Shown: positions 1 to 7,326, counted from the first letter of the stretch. The stretch is DNA of 8,231 bases from Planctomycetaceae bacterium UBA969 (GCA_002303765.1 DBCB01000293.1:11792-20022), one strand, 5' to 3'. Program-made: numbers and translations. Notes: generated by a model from the sequence alone, not told the origin.

Positions 1-1010
1 AGGTAAAAGGTCCCGCGGGAATTTACGAGGAAAGCGACATGGTCACTCGGACCATACGCGATACCTTTACTAGTGATATAGACGAAATTGTTGTAGATGA
101 GAAAACTGCATTTGAGCACGCTCAGGAATTCTTGCAGTTTGTAATGCCTAGATTTGCTGATAGGGTTAAATTTCACGACAACAAAAGGCCTTTGTTCCAT
201 CATTATGCGATTGAGGAAGAACTCGCCAAAATTCAAATGAAAAAAATCCCCCTTCCTATGGGTGGATCTATTGTCATCGAACAAACCGAGGCCTTGGTTG
301 CAATTGATGTTAATAGTGGAAATTTTAGATCTGAAAGTAACGCTGAAGATACAGCTTTCCGTATGAATATGCAGGCTGCACGAGAGATCACCAGGCAACT
401 TCGGCTTCGAGATCTTGGGGGCGTTATTGTCAATGACTTTATTGACATGCGTGACGAAAAACACCGTAGGGCTGTTGAAAATGCCATGCGGGATAATGTT
501 ATGCGGGATCGTGCTAAAACCAAAATCCTTAGGATTTCACCTTTTGGCATTATTGAAATGACTAGGCAAAGAATCAGGCCTTCGCTTAAGCGCAGTGTCT
601 ACCATGATTGCCCTTATTGCAAAGGCATGGCTCAAGTTAAAACAAGTGAAAGTATGGGCATTGAGGTTATGCGTTTGGTGCAACTTGCTGCCTTTAAAGA
701 AGCCGTTGCTACAGTTCGAGTACGAGTGGCTGCAGAAACCGCTGACTATCTTTTAAATAACAAAAGAAAAGAGCTGGGCAAACTCGAGGACGAGGCTAAG
801 GTGGGCATTTCTGTTCGAGGCGAAATTGGTGTGCCCCCTGAATTGCTCGAAGTTTTTTGTGTTGATGCCAATGGTAACGAGCTTAAAATTCATCCTCTTC
901 CTGAACCGCCACCATTGCGCAGGGGTGGGCGATTTATTCCTTCCAATTCAGATCGGGGGCCTCAAGGTGAAGCTCCTTTCCGTAGAGGAAGAAGTAATCG
1001 GGATCGATAA
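1..1010 (+). CDS. rne: Ribonuclease E/G family endoribonuclease, 3' part (5' end outside window)
   Basis: Rne/Rng enzymes cut single-stranded 5'-monophosphorylated RNA in rRNA maturation and mRNA decay. The gene is open from base 3 to the stop at 1008-1010, giving 335 visible residues. It has no true start here: the 12 codons before the ATG at 39 (VKGPAGIYEESD) already match the family. Counting from that ATG, the DNase I-like catalytic core shows AIDVNSG, with D90 and N92 as the Mg2+ ligands equivalent to E. coli D303 and N305. The second acidic motif NDFIDM supplies D133, equivalent to D346. The Zn-link is CPYC at 191-194. After the core there is no long RNase E degradosome scaffold, only a Pro/Arg/Gly-rich tail of about 35 residues that may bind RNA. 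It is therefore RNase G-like in length, and rne versus rng cannot be settled. A terminator follows the gene. The family call is secure. Confidence 0.95.
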   Translation, partial: VKGPAGIYEESDMVTRTIRDTFTSDIDEIVVDEKTAFEHAQEFLQFVMPRFADRVKFHDNKRPLFHHYAIEEELAKIQMKKIPLPMGGSIVIEQTEALVAIDVNSGNFRSESNAEDTAFRMNMQAAREITRQLRLRDLGGVIVNDFIDMRDEKHRRAVENAMRDNVMRDRAKTKILRISPFGIIEMTRQRIRPSLKRSVYHDCPYCKGMAQVKTSESMGIEVMRLVQLAAFKEAVATVRVRVAAETADYLLNNKRKELGKLEDEAKVGISVRGEIGVPPELLEVFCVDANGNELKIHPLPEPPPLRRGGRFIPSNSDRGPQGEAPFRRGRSNRDR

Positions 1011-1018
1011 TTAGGTCT

Positions 1019-1027
1019 TGGTATAAT
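1019..1027 (+). promoter_or_regulatory. Extended -10 promoter element just after rne
   Basis: The sequence TGgTATAAT is a perfect sigma70-type extended -10 element, starting 8 bases after the RNase stop codon. No convincing -35 hexamer lies 16-18 bases upstream, which extended -10 promoters often do without. Predicted transcription would start near 1034, only a few bases before the terminator hairpin at 1038. The element could drive a leader for lptD that is controlled by that hairpin, or it could be chance in an AT-rich spacer. Similar elements precede two other genes in this window. Confidence 0.4.
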
Positions 1028-1037
1028 AGGTTGAATG

Positions 1038-1070
1038 GCTAGGGGTGATGTTCTTGCTCCTAGCTTTTTT
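1038..1070 (+). terminator. Rho-independent terminator after rne
   Basis: GCTAGGGG at 1038-1045 pairs with CTCCTAGC at 1057-1064. This is an 8-bp stem with one G-U pair and an 11-base loop. Six T residues follow directly (1065-1070), and the next bases are also mostly T. It ends the RNase transcript and separates it from lptD. Because a promoter-like element sits just upstream, it could also act as an attenuator in a leader RNA. Confidence 0.8.
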
Positions 1071-1085
1071 CTTTTACTTTTGAGC

Positions 1086-1114
1086 TTGCCATCTTTTCTT
1101 TTCCAAGTTATTAA
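1086..1114 (+). promoter_or_regulatory. Possible promoter of lptD
   Basis: TTGCCA (1086-1091, five of six bases match TTGACA) and TATTAA (1109-1114, four of six match TATAAT) are 17 bases apart, downstream of the terminator and about 75 bases before the lptD start. The spacing is ideal but the -10 is poor, so this is a tentative alternative to the element at 1019-1027. Confidence 0.25.
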
Positions 1115-1173
1115 GCCCTCCACGCAGAGTATTTTTTCGTTAGATTCGGATTGCCTTGCGTTTGCGATATCTC

Positions 1174-1180
1174 GGGGGAG
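1174..1180 (+). promoter_or_regulatory. Ribosome binding site that fixes the GTG start of lptD
   Basis: GGGGGAG lies 10 bases before the GTG at 1191. An in-frame TAA sits directly before that GTG, so no earlier start is possible. Starting here gives a proper positively charged signal-peptide N-terminus. TTG codons at 1194 and 1197 are the only nearby alternatives. Confidence 0.6.
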
Positions 1181-1190
1181 GCTGATTTAA

Positions 1191-4100
1191 GTGTTGTTGC
1201 GAAAAAAGCCTTACTTGCTGTTTTCTGCTTTTTTGCTTACTGTTCTTTACTGCTTTGGGCAGTTGCAGGCATTTCAGGTTATTGCACCTGATAAAAAAAC
1301 AGCTCAAGGTAAGACTTCGGCTCAAATTGAACCTTTCGCTTCTTTTCAACGCAAAATCCCAGGTGATTCAAAGCCTATTCGAGTCGATGCCGATTCTATT
1401 TCTTCTTGGTCGGATAAATCTAAGTATTATTTGTTGTTAAAAGGTCATGTCTTCCTCGAGCAAAGTGTTTTGCAAATCCGAGGGGATCAAGCATTGATTG
1501 TGGCTGATATCGAATCCTACAAAATGCGTGGTATTTGGGAACTTGGAATGTATGTGGATGGGAATGTCAAAATAGATAGTTCCGCTGAGGTGCGAAATGC
1601 CAAAACTGCTTTTATTGATTTGGCGACTCGAGGAGAGTTTCGTTTTAATGCAGTTAAAAGTAAAGTTGAACAAAAAGATTGTTCTGTAGATCCGCTTTTT
1701 AAAGCAGCTCAGGAAGGTAAAGCTAAAGCTGTTGCTGAGCAGCAAAAATCACAAAAGATTATCCCCGAGAAAGTGATTCCTCCAGCCAAGCCAAGTGAAG
1801 AAAAGCCTAAGCCGGTATCACAGCTTCCTCAGGAAAATGCTCCCGAGATTGCTTTGCCGGTTGTTTCTCCGATTGCCCCTGCACTAGTCACAACTTCTTA
1901 TCAGAATAATCCAGGGGTTGTTCCCGTTAATCCTGCCCCGGGTTTGCAGAATCCACTTCCTGGCACGGTTCAAGTTACTCCGCCTATTGGAATTCCTGGT
2001 GGTATTGCCTTACCAATTACAGCATCAGGAATAGATACACCTGCTCGCCAGTATAGCGTTTCTCCGCGTGGTTCATCTGGGTTCAATATCAGGATGGAGC
2101 CTTTGGCAAATGGTGAGCAAGCGGTAATTGTTTCGGGTGGTGTTATCATGAATGTCAAGGATGTTACAGGGATTGGCTTGGTTGATATTGAAGCAGATCG
2201 TTTGGTTATTTGGACTAAAGGCGCAAATCCACAAGAAATTATCGGAAATCTTAAGAAGCAAACTAATCAATCGGGCAAGGAATTAGAGCTGTATTTATCA
2301 GGACATGTTGAAGTTCGACAGCAAGACCCTGCAAAGCCAGGGAATAAAAAAGAAGCTGATGCGGGCGAAGTTCGGATTATACGCGCTGACGAAGTATACT
2401 ACGATATTGGTCGTAATACTGCTGTTGCGTTGAACGGCGAGTTAGAATTTTATCAACCAAAACTTACGGATCCATTATTTGTTCGGGCTAAGGAAATACA
2501 GCAACTCGCAGCCAATCAATACAAAGTTGTTAAAGCAGAAGTTTTTTCAAGCAAGATGCCTGCAGATCCAGGCTTAAAGATTTATGTTGCAGAGGCCACG
2601 ATCGAAGAACGAACAATCCCTAAATTTTCTATCTTTGGTAAACGATTTGTTGATAGGAATACGGAGCAGGAGCTTGATCAGAAAGAAAGTTATGTTCGTG
2701 CCAAAAATATGTTTATTGAGTTGGAAAACTTCCCGATCTTTTATCTGCCATACCTTCAGGGGGATGGCCGTGATCCTTTAGGCCCGATTGAAGGGGTTAA
2801 TTTAGGTTTTAACAACATCTTTGGTGGTCAGTTCGGTCTTACACTTAATGCGTTTGACCTTTTGGGTATTCAGCCTTTTGAAAATACTAGATGGCGTTTC
2901 GATATCGATTATTTGACCAAGCGTGGCCCTGGTTTGGGTTCTGATTTTGATTATCTGGCACCAGATTTTTTTGGCATTCCAGGTAAAGTTAACGGCCTCG
3001 CAAAAGTTTATGGCATCATTGATAACGGACCAGATAATCTTGGTGGTGGCCGTACCGTTGGTGAACCGCATCCAGAGTATCGAGGAAGGATTCTTTGGCG
3101 TCAGGGTATTGCTGACATGTCAAACGGATTTACTTTTCTTGGACAGGCTGCCGGGATAAGTGACCGTAACTACATTGAACAGTTTTTTAAACCTGAATGG
3201 GATAACGGGATAAATCAAGATACTTGGGCTTATCTTAGGCAGACAGATCAGAACATGGGTTGGTATGTTATGGGTGAAGTCAGAACACGCCCTTGGATAA
3301 ATGAAACGAATTGGTTGCCCAGGCTTGATGGATTTATTTTAGGTCAGCCGATATTTGATATTTTTACTTCTAGCACTTGGGGCGGAGCTGCTTACGCCAA
3401 TTTGTTGATTACCAATGATGGAACACCAGTTGTTAGCCCTCTAACAGATGTTGAAAATAGTACAGGTAGATTCAATATTAGTGAAGAATTAAGCGCACCA
3501 TTTAATTTGGGTGGCTTGAAAATAGCCCCCTATGTGAAGGGTGATCTTGCGCTTTATACTAACGATCTTTCAGGGGATACCTTAGGCAGAGCTTGGGGTG
3601 GTGGTGGTATTCGTGCCAGCTTGCCTTTTACCGCAGCATATCCAGAATTTAAATCCGAGCTGTTTAATGTAAATGGTATTAATCATAAAGTTGTAAATAG
3701 TATCAACTACTTTAATGCTTCTTCTTCTGCTCAATATTCAAATTTTGCACAGCTTGACCGATTGAATGATGACGCTTCTGATCAGGCTTTGCGTGATATT
3801 CGTAATCAACCAACGATCTACCCGAATACATTTAACAGTAATCTTCTTACGACTAATAATCCTTATTTTGATCCGCAGATTTATGCAATTCGCAGAAATA
3901 TTGATACGCGCATTGATACGCTTAACCAGATTCAGGTTATTCAGGGGGATATCAGGCAGCGCTTGCAGACTAAACGTGGTTTCCCTGGTAGCCAGCATGT
4001 TGTGGATTGGATGGTTCTTGATCTTTCCGGTTCCTTCTTCCCTGAAAAGAATACAGATAACTTTGGCAATTACCTTGCTTTTCTTCAATACGATTATCTT

Positions 4101-4532
4101 TGGAATATTGGTGACCGGACTAGTTTTACAAGCACCGGATGGATTGACCCAATGGAAAACGGGGCAAGAGTATTTACTCTTGGTGGCTACTTAAACCGAT
4201 CTGACCGCACTAATTTTTATCTTGGGTATCGAAGTATTGAACCAGTGGAAAGTAAGGCTCTGACTGGTGCTGCAACTTACATTTTTAGCCCTAAGTATGC
4301 TGTTACAGGAAGTAGTACATATGATTTTGCCACTTTTCAAAGTGTTAGCAATTCCCTTGTGCTTACCAGAGTTGGTACGGATCTTCAGGTCAGCCTAGGT
4401 TTTACCTATAACGCAATGCAGGATAATTTTGGTTTTACTTTTGAAATTCTTCCGACTATTGCTTCAGGTGGTGGGCGCTATGTTGGTCCATCTAGTAATT
4501 TTAGTAATAATGGTAGCGTTCTTGCTCGGTAA
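1191..4532 (+). CDS. lptD: LPS-assembly protein LptD (OstA/Imp), planctomycete type
   Basis: LptD is the outer-membrane beta-barrel that inserts lipopolysaccharide into the outer leaflet. The 1113-residue product is far longer than E. coli LptD (784). Residues 1-27 are a signal peptide, with likely cleavage after LQA. An OstA/LptA-like beta-jellyroll module spans about 60-155. A Lys/Pro-rich, probably disordered linker spans about 165-285. Two more OstA-like segments follow (about 297-345 and 364-470), the last leading into the barrel through NFPIFYLPYLQGD (513-525), close to the FYLPY motif of LptD. The barrel fills about 530-1090 and includes RQRLQTKRG (922-930), a block I recall from planctomycete homologues. 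Only C21 (signal peptide) and C164 are cysteines, so the two disulfides of E. coli LptD cannot form. The gene stands alone between the RNase terminator and the downstream promoter. No lptE or lptABC gene is visible. The family is clear; the exact substrate in this organism is inferred. Confidence 0.9.
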   Translation: MLLRKKPYLLFSAFLLTVLYCFGQLQAFQVIAPDKKTAQGKTSAQIEPFASFQRKIPGDSKPIRVDADSISSWSDKSKYYLLLKGHVFLEQSVLQIRGDQALIVADIESYKMRGIWELGMYVDGNVKIDSSAEVRNAKTAFIDLATRGEFRFNAVKSKVEQKDCSVDPLFKAAQEGKAKAVAEQQKSQKIIPEKVIPPAKPSEEKPKPVSQLPQENAPEIALPVVSPIAPALVTTSYQNNPGVVPVNPAPGLQNPLPGTVQVTPPIGIPGGIALPITASGIDTPARQYSVSPRGSSGFNIRMEPLANGEQAVIVSGGVIMNVKDVTGIGLVDIEADRLVIWTKGANPQEIIGNLKKQTNQSGKELELYLSGHVEVRQQDPAKPGNKKEADAGEVRIIRADEVYYDIGRNTAVALNGELEFYQPKLTDPLFVRAKEIQQLAANQYKVVKAEVFSSKMPADPGLKIYVAEATIEERTIPKFSIFGKRFVDRNTEQELDQKESYVRAKNMFIELENFPIFYLPYLQGDGRDPLGPIEGVNLGFNNIFGGQFGLTLNAFDLLGIQPFENTRWRFDIDYLTKRGPGLGSDFDYLAPDFFGIPGKVNGLAKVYGIIDNGPDNLGGGRTVGEPHPEYRGRILWRQGIADMSNGFTFLGQAAGISDRNYIEQFFKPEWDNGINQDTWAYLRQTDQNMGWYVMGEVRTRPWINETNWLPRLDGFILGQPIFDIFTSSTWGGAAYANLLITNDGTPVVSPLTDVENSTGRFNISEELSAPFNLGGLKIAPYVKGDLALYTNDLSGDTLGRAWGGGGIRASLPFTAAYPEFKSELFNVNGINHKVVNSINYFNASSSAQYSNFAQLDRLNDDASDQALRDIRNQPTIYPNTFNSNLLTTNNPYFDPQIYAIRRNIDTRIDTLNQIQVIQGDIRQRLQTKRGFPGSQHVVDWMVLDLSGSFFPEKNTDNFGNYLAFLQYDYLWNIGDRTSFTSTGWIDPMENGARVFTLGGYLNRSDRTNFYLGYRSIEPVESKALTGAATYIFSPKYAVTGSSTYDFATFQSVSNSLVLTRVGTDLQVSLGFTYNAMQDNFGFTFEILPTIASGGGRYVGPSSNFSNNGSVLAR

Positions 4533-4579
4533 ATTGCATTCATTTCTTTTCCGTGAATCATCTGTTACTATTTGTTAGT

Positions 4580-4588
4580 TGTTATAAT
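4580..4588 (+). promoter_or_regulatory. Extended -10 promoter for the kinase-family/peptidase operon
   Basis: TGtTATAAT is a full match to an extended -10 element in the 105-base gap after lptD. Its predicted start near 4595 would give a leader of about 43 bases before the GTG at 4638. No good -35 is seen. It suggests that the next two genes can be transcribed independently of lptD. I found no clear terminator between lptD and this point, so readthrough is also possible. Confidence 0.5.
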
Positions 4589-4623
4589 TGTTTGTGGAAG
4601 TCGTATTTCACTCCAATAATTAT

Positions 4624-4627
4624 GGGG
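4624..4627 (+). promoter_or_regulatory. Ribosome binding site selecting the GTG start at 4638
   Basis: GGGG (in a TATGGGGTAA context) is 10 bases before the GTG at 4638 but only 4 bases before an in-frame TTG at 4632. The spacing favours GTG and gives a 129-residue product. Confidence 0.5.
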
Positions 4628-4637
4628 TAATTTGCTT

Positions 4638-5027
4638 GTGAATACTGATGAACGAAAAAACTTGAAAAGGCCCTGGAAAGATAAATTCAATTGCGCTTTT
4701 AAGGGTATGAAACTTGGGATGCGGGGCCATTCCAGTTTCTTTGTTCATTTCTTTTTTGCTTCCATGGTTGTAGCTTTTGCAGTTGTATTAAGATGCGATT
4801 TGATTGAGTGGTCGTTGTTGATTGGTTGCATTGGGTTTGTTCTGGTGGTAGAACTTTTAAATAGTTCGATCGAGATGCTTTATGCAATATTGCCTGAAGA
4901 TATCCGTGCAAACAATTTTCAGGTTTTAGATATTGCGGCAGGAGCTGTTTTGCTTGCTAGTGTTTTTACTTCTATTATTGGTTGTTTAGTTTTTATTCCA
5001 AAAACCCTCGCAATGCTTGGACTTTAA
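4638..5027 (+). CDS. Diacylglycerol kinase-family membrane protein (DgkA/undecaprenol kinase fold), divergent active site
   Basis: This family phosphorylates diacylglycerol (Gram-negative DgkA) or undecaprenol (Gram-positive) at the inner membrane. The 129-residue product has the family's size and layout: an N-terminal surface helix (about 13-31) and three membrane helices (about 34-51, 58-85 and 99-119). The signature VELLNSSIE holds E72, N75 and E79, matching E. coli E69, N72 and E76. LDIAAGAVL supplies D98 (E. coli D95). The alignment with E. coli DgkA, made from memory, needs no gaps from residue 31 to 98. In that register two catalytic residues differ: E28 becomes H31 and K94 becomes L97. 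E34 becomes H37, as I recall also in undecaprenol kinases. The protein is thus a real family member, but its substrate and even its kinase activity are uncertain. It is 15 bases upstream of the M20 peptidase and probably cotranscribed. I chose GTG at 4638 over TTG at 4632 because of ribosome binding site spacing. Confidence 0.8.
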   Translation: MNTDERKNLKRPWKDKFNCAFKGMKLGMRGHSSFFVHFFFASMVVAFAVVLRCDLIEWSLLIGCIGFVLVVELLNSSIEMLYAILPEDIRANNFQVLDIAAGAVLLASVFTSIIGCLVFIPKTLAMLGL

Positions 5028-5042
5028 CTACAGGAATTTAAG

Positions 5043-6449
5043 ATGTTTGAAACTGAGTTGAAAAATGCTGAAGCATGGATCGATAATAATCATGCTAGCC
5101 TTGTTTCTGATTTAAGAGATTTGGTCAAGATTCCTAGTATTAGTACGGATGGTGAGTATCAAAAAGAAATTGAACTTTCTGCCGAAGCTGTTTGCCAGCA
5201 AATGAAAAAAGCTGGACTTAACAATGTAGAAATTCTTAGAACAGGGGATTCTAATCCTTTTGCTTATGGAGAATGGTTGGGTGCTCCGAATCAGCCTACT
5301 TTATTCCTTTATTCACATCATGATGTACAACCCATCAATTATGAACATCTTTGGCTCAGCCCGCCTTGGGAATTAACCTCAAGAGAAGGTCGCCTTTTTG
5401 GCCGGGGCGCTGCTGATGATAAGGGCGCTTCAGTTGCTCAACTCGCAGCAATTGCTTCTTGGCTTAAAACTGCTGGTAAACTTCCTGTAAATATAAAAAT
5501 GCTTGTTGAGGGAGAAGAAGAGGTCGGTTCCAAAAACCTTGTCAAATTCTTTAGTGAAAACCGTAGCCGTATTCAGGCAGATATTATTGTTGTTTGTGAT
5601 ACTGAAAATATTCGGGTGGGTTTACCATCGATCACTTATTCCCTTCGTGGCATTGTAACATTGCTTGTAGAAGTTAAAAGCGCATTGATTCCTGTGCATT
5701 CTGGAATGGCAGGTGGAGCTTTTGCCGATTCCGCACTTGCACTCACCAAGGTTTTATCTAGGCTTTGCTGGGAAGACGGACCTATTCCAATTCAAGGTTT
5801 TTATGATTCTGTCAAACCATTGACTGATTCAGAAAGAACAGTGATTGAATCTTTACCCGTCGATTCTGATGCCTTAAGGAAATCTTTGGGCGTTCCGGAT
5901 CATGTTAAGTTTGCTTTGCAAAAAGGGAAAAGTATTTATGAGCAAACTTGGCGCCACCCCGCAGTTACCGTTATTGCTATTGAAGCTAGCAATATTAAAG
6001 GTGCATCTAATCAAGTTCTCCCTACTGCTTCAGCTCTCGTAAGTTGTAGGATTGTTCCAGATCAGGACCCAAAGCATGTAGAAGAATTATTGCGCAAAGC
6101 TCTTTCTGCCGATGCTCCTTGGGGCGTGGAGGTTAAGGTTACTGCGCATGGAAGTTCCGTTGATTGGTGGATGACCGACCCTAAAGGGCCCGCTTTTGAA
6201 GCTGCAATTGCTGCTCTTGAAAAAGGCTTTAAAGCGAAACCTGTCGGCATAGGGTGTGGCGGAACAATTGGATTTGTTCGACCATTAGTTGAATTGCTTG
6301 GCGGGGCCCCTGCTCTATTGCTAGGTATTGAAGACCCAGATAGTAACGCTCATGCCCCCAATGAAAGTTTGCATGAAGGCGATTGGATAAAACTGATAAA
6401 GTCGATGGCTCATTTGTTTGGTGAAATCGCATCTAGATCTGCTAAATAA
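5043..6449 (+). CDS. M20 family metallopeptidase (dipeptidase-like, di-zinc)
   Basis: M20 enzymes are cytoplasmic di-zinc hydrolases that cleave dipeptides or remove N-acyl groups. The 468-residue length fits the CNDP2-like dipeptidase branch. All expected catalytic elements are present. SHHDVQP (91-97) gives ligand H92 and D94. GRGAADDKG (120-128) gives the bridging D125. EGEEEVGS (156-163) gives the general base E159 and ligand E160. VVCDTE gives D186, and SNAHAPNE gives the final ligand H437. The lid/dimerisation domain (about 200-315) opens with VHSGMAGG, whose H219 matches the substrate-contacting His of dipeptidases. There is no signal peptide, so it acts in the cytoplasm. AGGA lies 7 bases before the ATG. 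It sits 15 bases after the diacylglycerol-kinase-family gene, probably in one operon. Its 3' end faces the dehydrogenase gene across 11 bases. Exact substrate is unknown; peptide catabolism is the default inference. Confidence 0.92.
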   Translation: MFETELKNAEAWIDNNHASLVSDLRDLVKIPSISTDGEYQKEIELSAEAVCQQMKKAGLNNVEILRTGDSNPFAYGEWLGAPNQPTLFLYSHHDVQPINYEHLWLSPPWELTSREGRLFGRGAADDKGASVAQLAAIASWLKTAGKLPVNIKMLVEGEEEVGSKNLVKFFSENRSRIQADIIVVCDTENIRVGLPSITYSLRGIVTLLVEVKSALIPVHSGMAGGAFADSALALTKVLSRLCWEDGPIPIQGFYDSVKPLTDSERTVIESLPVDSDALRKSLGVPDHVKFALQKGKSIYEQTWRHPAVTVIAIEASNIKGASNQVLPTASALVSCRIVPDQDPKHVEELLRKALSADAPWGVEVKVTAHGSSVDWWMTDPKGPAFEAAIAALEKGFKAKPVGIGCGGTIGFVRPLVELLGGAPALLLGIEDPDSNAHAPNESLHEGDWIKLIKSMAHLFGEIASRSAK

Positions 6450-6460
6450 AGGCGAGATTT

Positions 6461-7255
6461 TTATAGTGGGGTTTTAGGCATGGGCGGGTTTTCGTTGTAC
6501 TTTTTCATGACACGCTCAATCAACCAGTCTGGAAGGAAACCTACAATTCGCATAAGCAGCGAAGTTTGCCATGGAAATCTAAGAACTTTTGCTTTTCGTT
6601 GAATTGCTTTAATTATTATGCTTGCTGCGGTTTCTGCATCCATTAGCCAAGGCATATCTTTTTCATCATTAACTTCTGTCATGGGTGTTTTTATAAATCC
6701 TGGGCATATTGTGCTTACAAAAATGTTTTTCGGGCGCAATTGTATTCGCATTCCTTCCATGAATGTATTTAAGCCTGCTTTCGATGCAGTGTAACCCGAC
6801 TCGCCTGGTAACCCTTTAAACCCTGCTAAGCTCGAAATTGCAACTATTTGTCCTTTTCCTGAAGCAAGCATGGTTTGTAAAACAGCTTCAATGCAATAAA
6901 TCACACCTAGCAAATTAACCTTGATCATTTTTTCTTGAGTTTCAACATTAAAAGGCTGGATCGTTGTTGGGGCCCCAACCCCAGCGTTAGCAATAAGAAT
7001 GTCTATTCCGCCCATGCAGTTTATTAATTCCGAAATCCCAATTAGTGTTTCTTTTCGTTCCGATATGTCTGCAACCCTGTAAAAAGCTTTGCCACCAAGG
7101 GTTTGTATTTCGTTTACAATTGCTGAAAGTAGTTCTTCTCTTCTTGCAATAAGTCCTAACTGGGCTCCGGCTTTAGCTAATTCTAAAGCTATTGCCCTTC
7201 CGATGCCTGTTGAAGCACCGGTGATGATAACTTTTTGCCCCTGACCGAATTTCAT
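6461..7255 (-). CDS. Classical short-chain dehydrogenase/reductase (SDR), NADP(H)-type
   Basis: This 264-residue protein is a Rossmann-fold NAD(P)-dependent oxidoreductase. TGASTGIG (12-19) is the cofactor-binding glycine motif. ANAG (89-92) is the structural NNAG motif. N114, S142, Y155 and K159 form the complete catalytic tetrad, with Y and K in the YTASK motif. CPGFIKT (184-190) is the nicotinamide-side PG motif. The second beta-strand ends in A37 followed by R38-R39 with no acidic residue, which favours NADP(H). The C-terminus (about 225-250) is hydrophobic to amphipathic, reminiscent of SDRs that sit at membranes such as the DHRS7B-like group, though this is weak evidence. AAGGAA stands 5 bases before the ATG. 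I could not find a good -10 for it in the 117-base divergent spacer. Its 3' end abuts the peptidase gene. Substrate is not predictable from sequence. Confidence 0.92.
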   Translation of the reverse strand: MKFGQGQKVIITGASTGIGRAIALELAKAGAQLGLIARREELLSAIVNEIQTLGGKAFYRVADISERKETLIGISELINCMGGIDILIANAGVGAPTTIQPFNVETQEKMIKVNLLGVIYCIEAVLQTMLASGKGQIVAISSLAGFKGLPGESGYTASKAGLNTFMEGMRIQLRPKNIFVSTICPGFIKTPMTEVNDEKDMPWLMDAETAASIIIKAIQRKAKVLRFPWQTSLLMRIVGFLPDWLIERVMKKYNENPPMPKTPL

Positions 7256-7326
7256 GGTATTTCCTTTTTAAATATTAAATTACTTTGTGATTACCAGAAT
7301 TAAGGCCCCTCTACTTTAAAAACGCA

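Noticed and set aside
11..20. Perfect palindrome TCCCGCGGGA
   Set aside because: It lies within the RNase coding sequence and encodes conserved residues. A single 10-base palindrome has no further support as a site.
27..41. GAGGAAA five bases before the ATG at 39, looking like a true gene start
   Set aside because: The frame is open upstream and the codons before the ATG already match the RNase E/G family (GPAGIYEESD), and the family core needs residues N-terminal to this point. An internal start would give a protein lacking the S1 region. The ATG is taken as internal.
3900..3920. Short direct repeat ATTGATACG twice
   Set aside because: It lies in the lptD coding region and reads IDTRIDT. 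Two 9-base copies without other units are likely chance.
3766..4194. 142-codon open frame inside lptD, same strand
   Set aside because: It overlaps a well-supported barrel-coding region in another frame, its translation is low in complexity, and it has no ribosome binding site or family resemblance.
4534..4560. Possible hairpin ATTCA...TGAAT after lptD as a terminator
   Set aside because: The stem is only 5 bp and AT-rich, and no T-run follows.
6427..6462. Possible terminator after the peptidase gene (TCGC...GCGA followed by T residues)
   Set aside because: The stem is only 4 bp with a loop over 20 bases, too weak to call.
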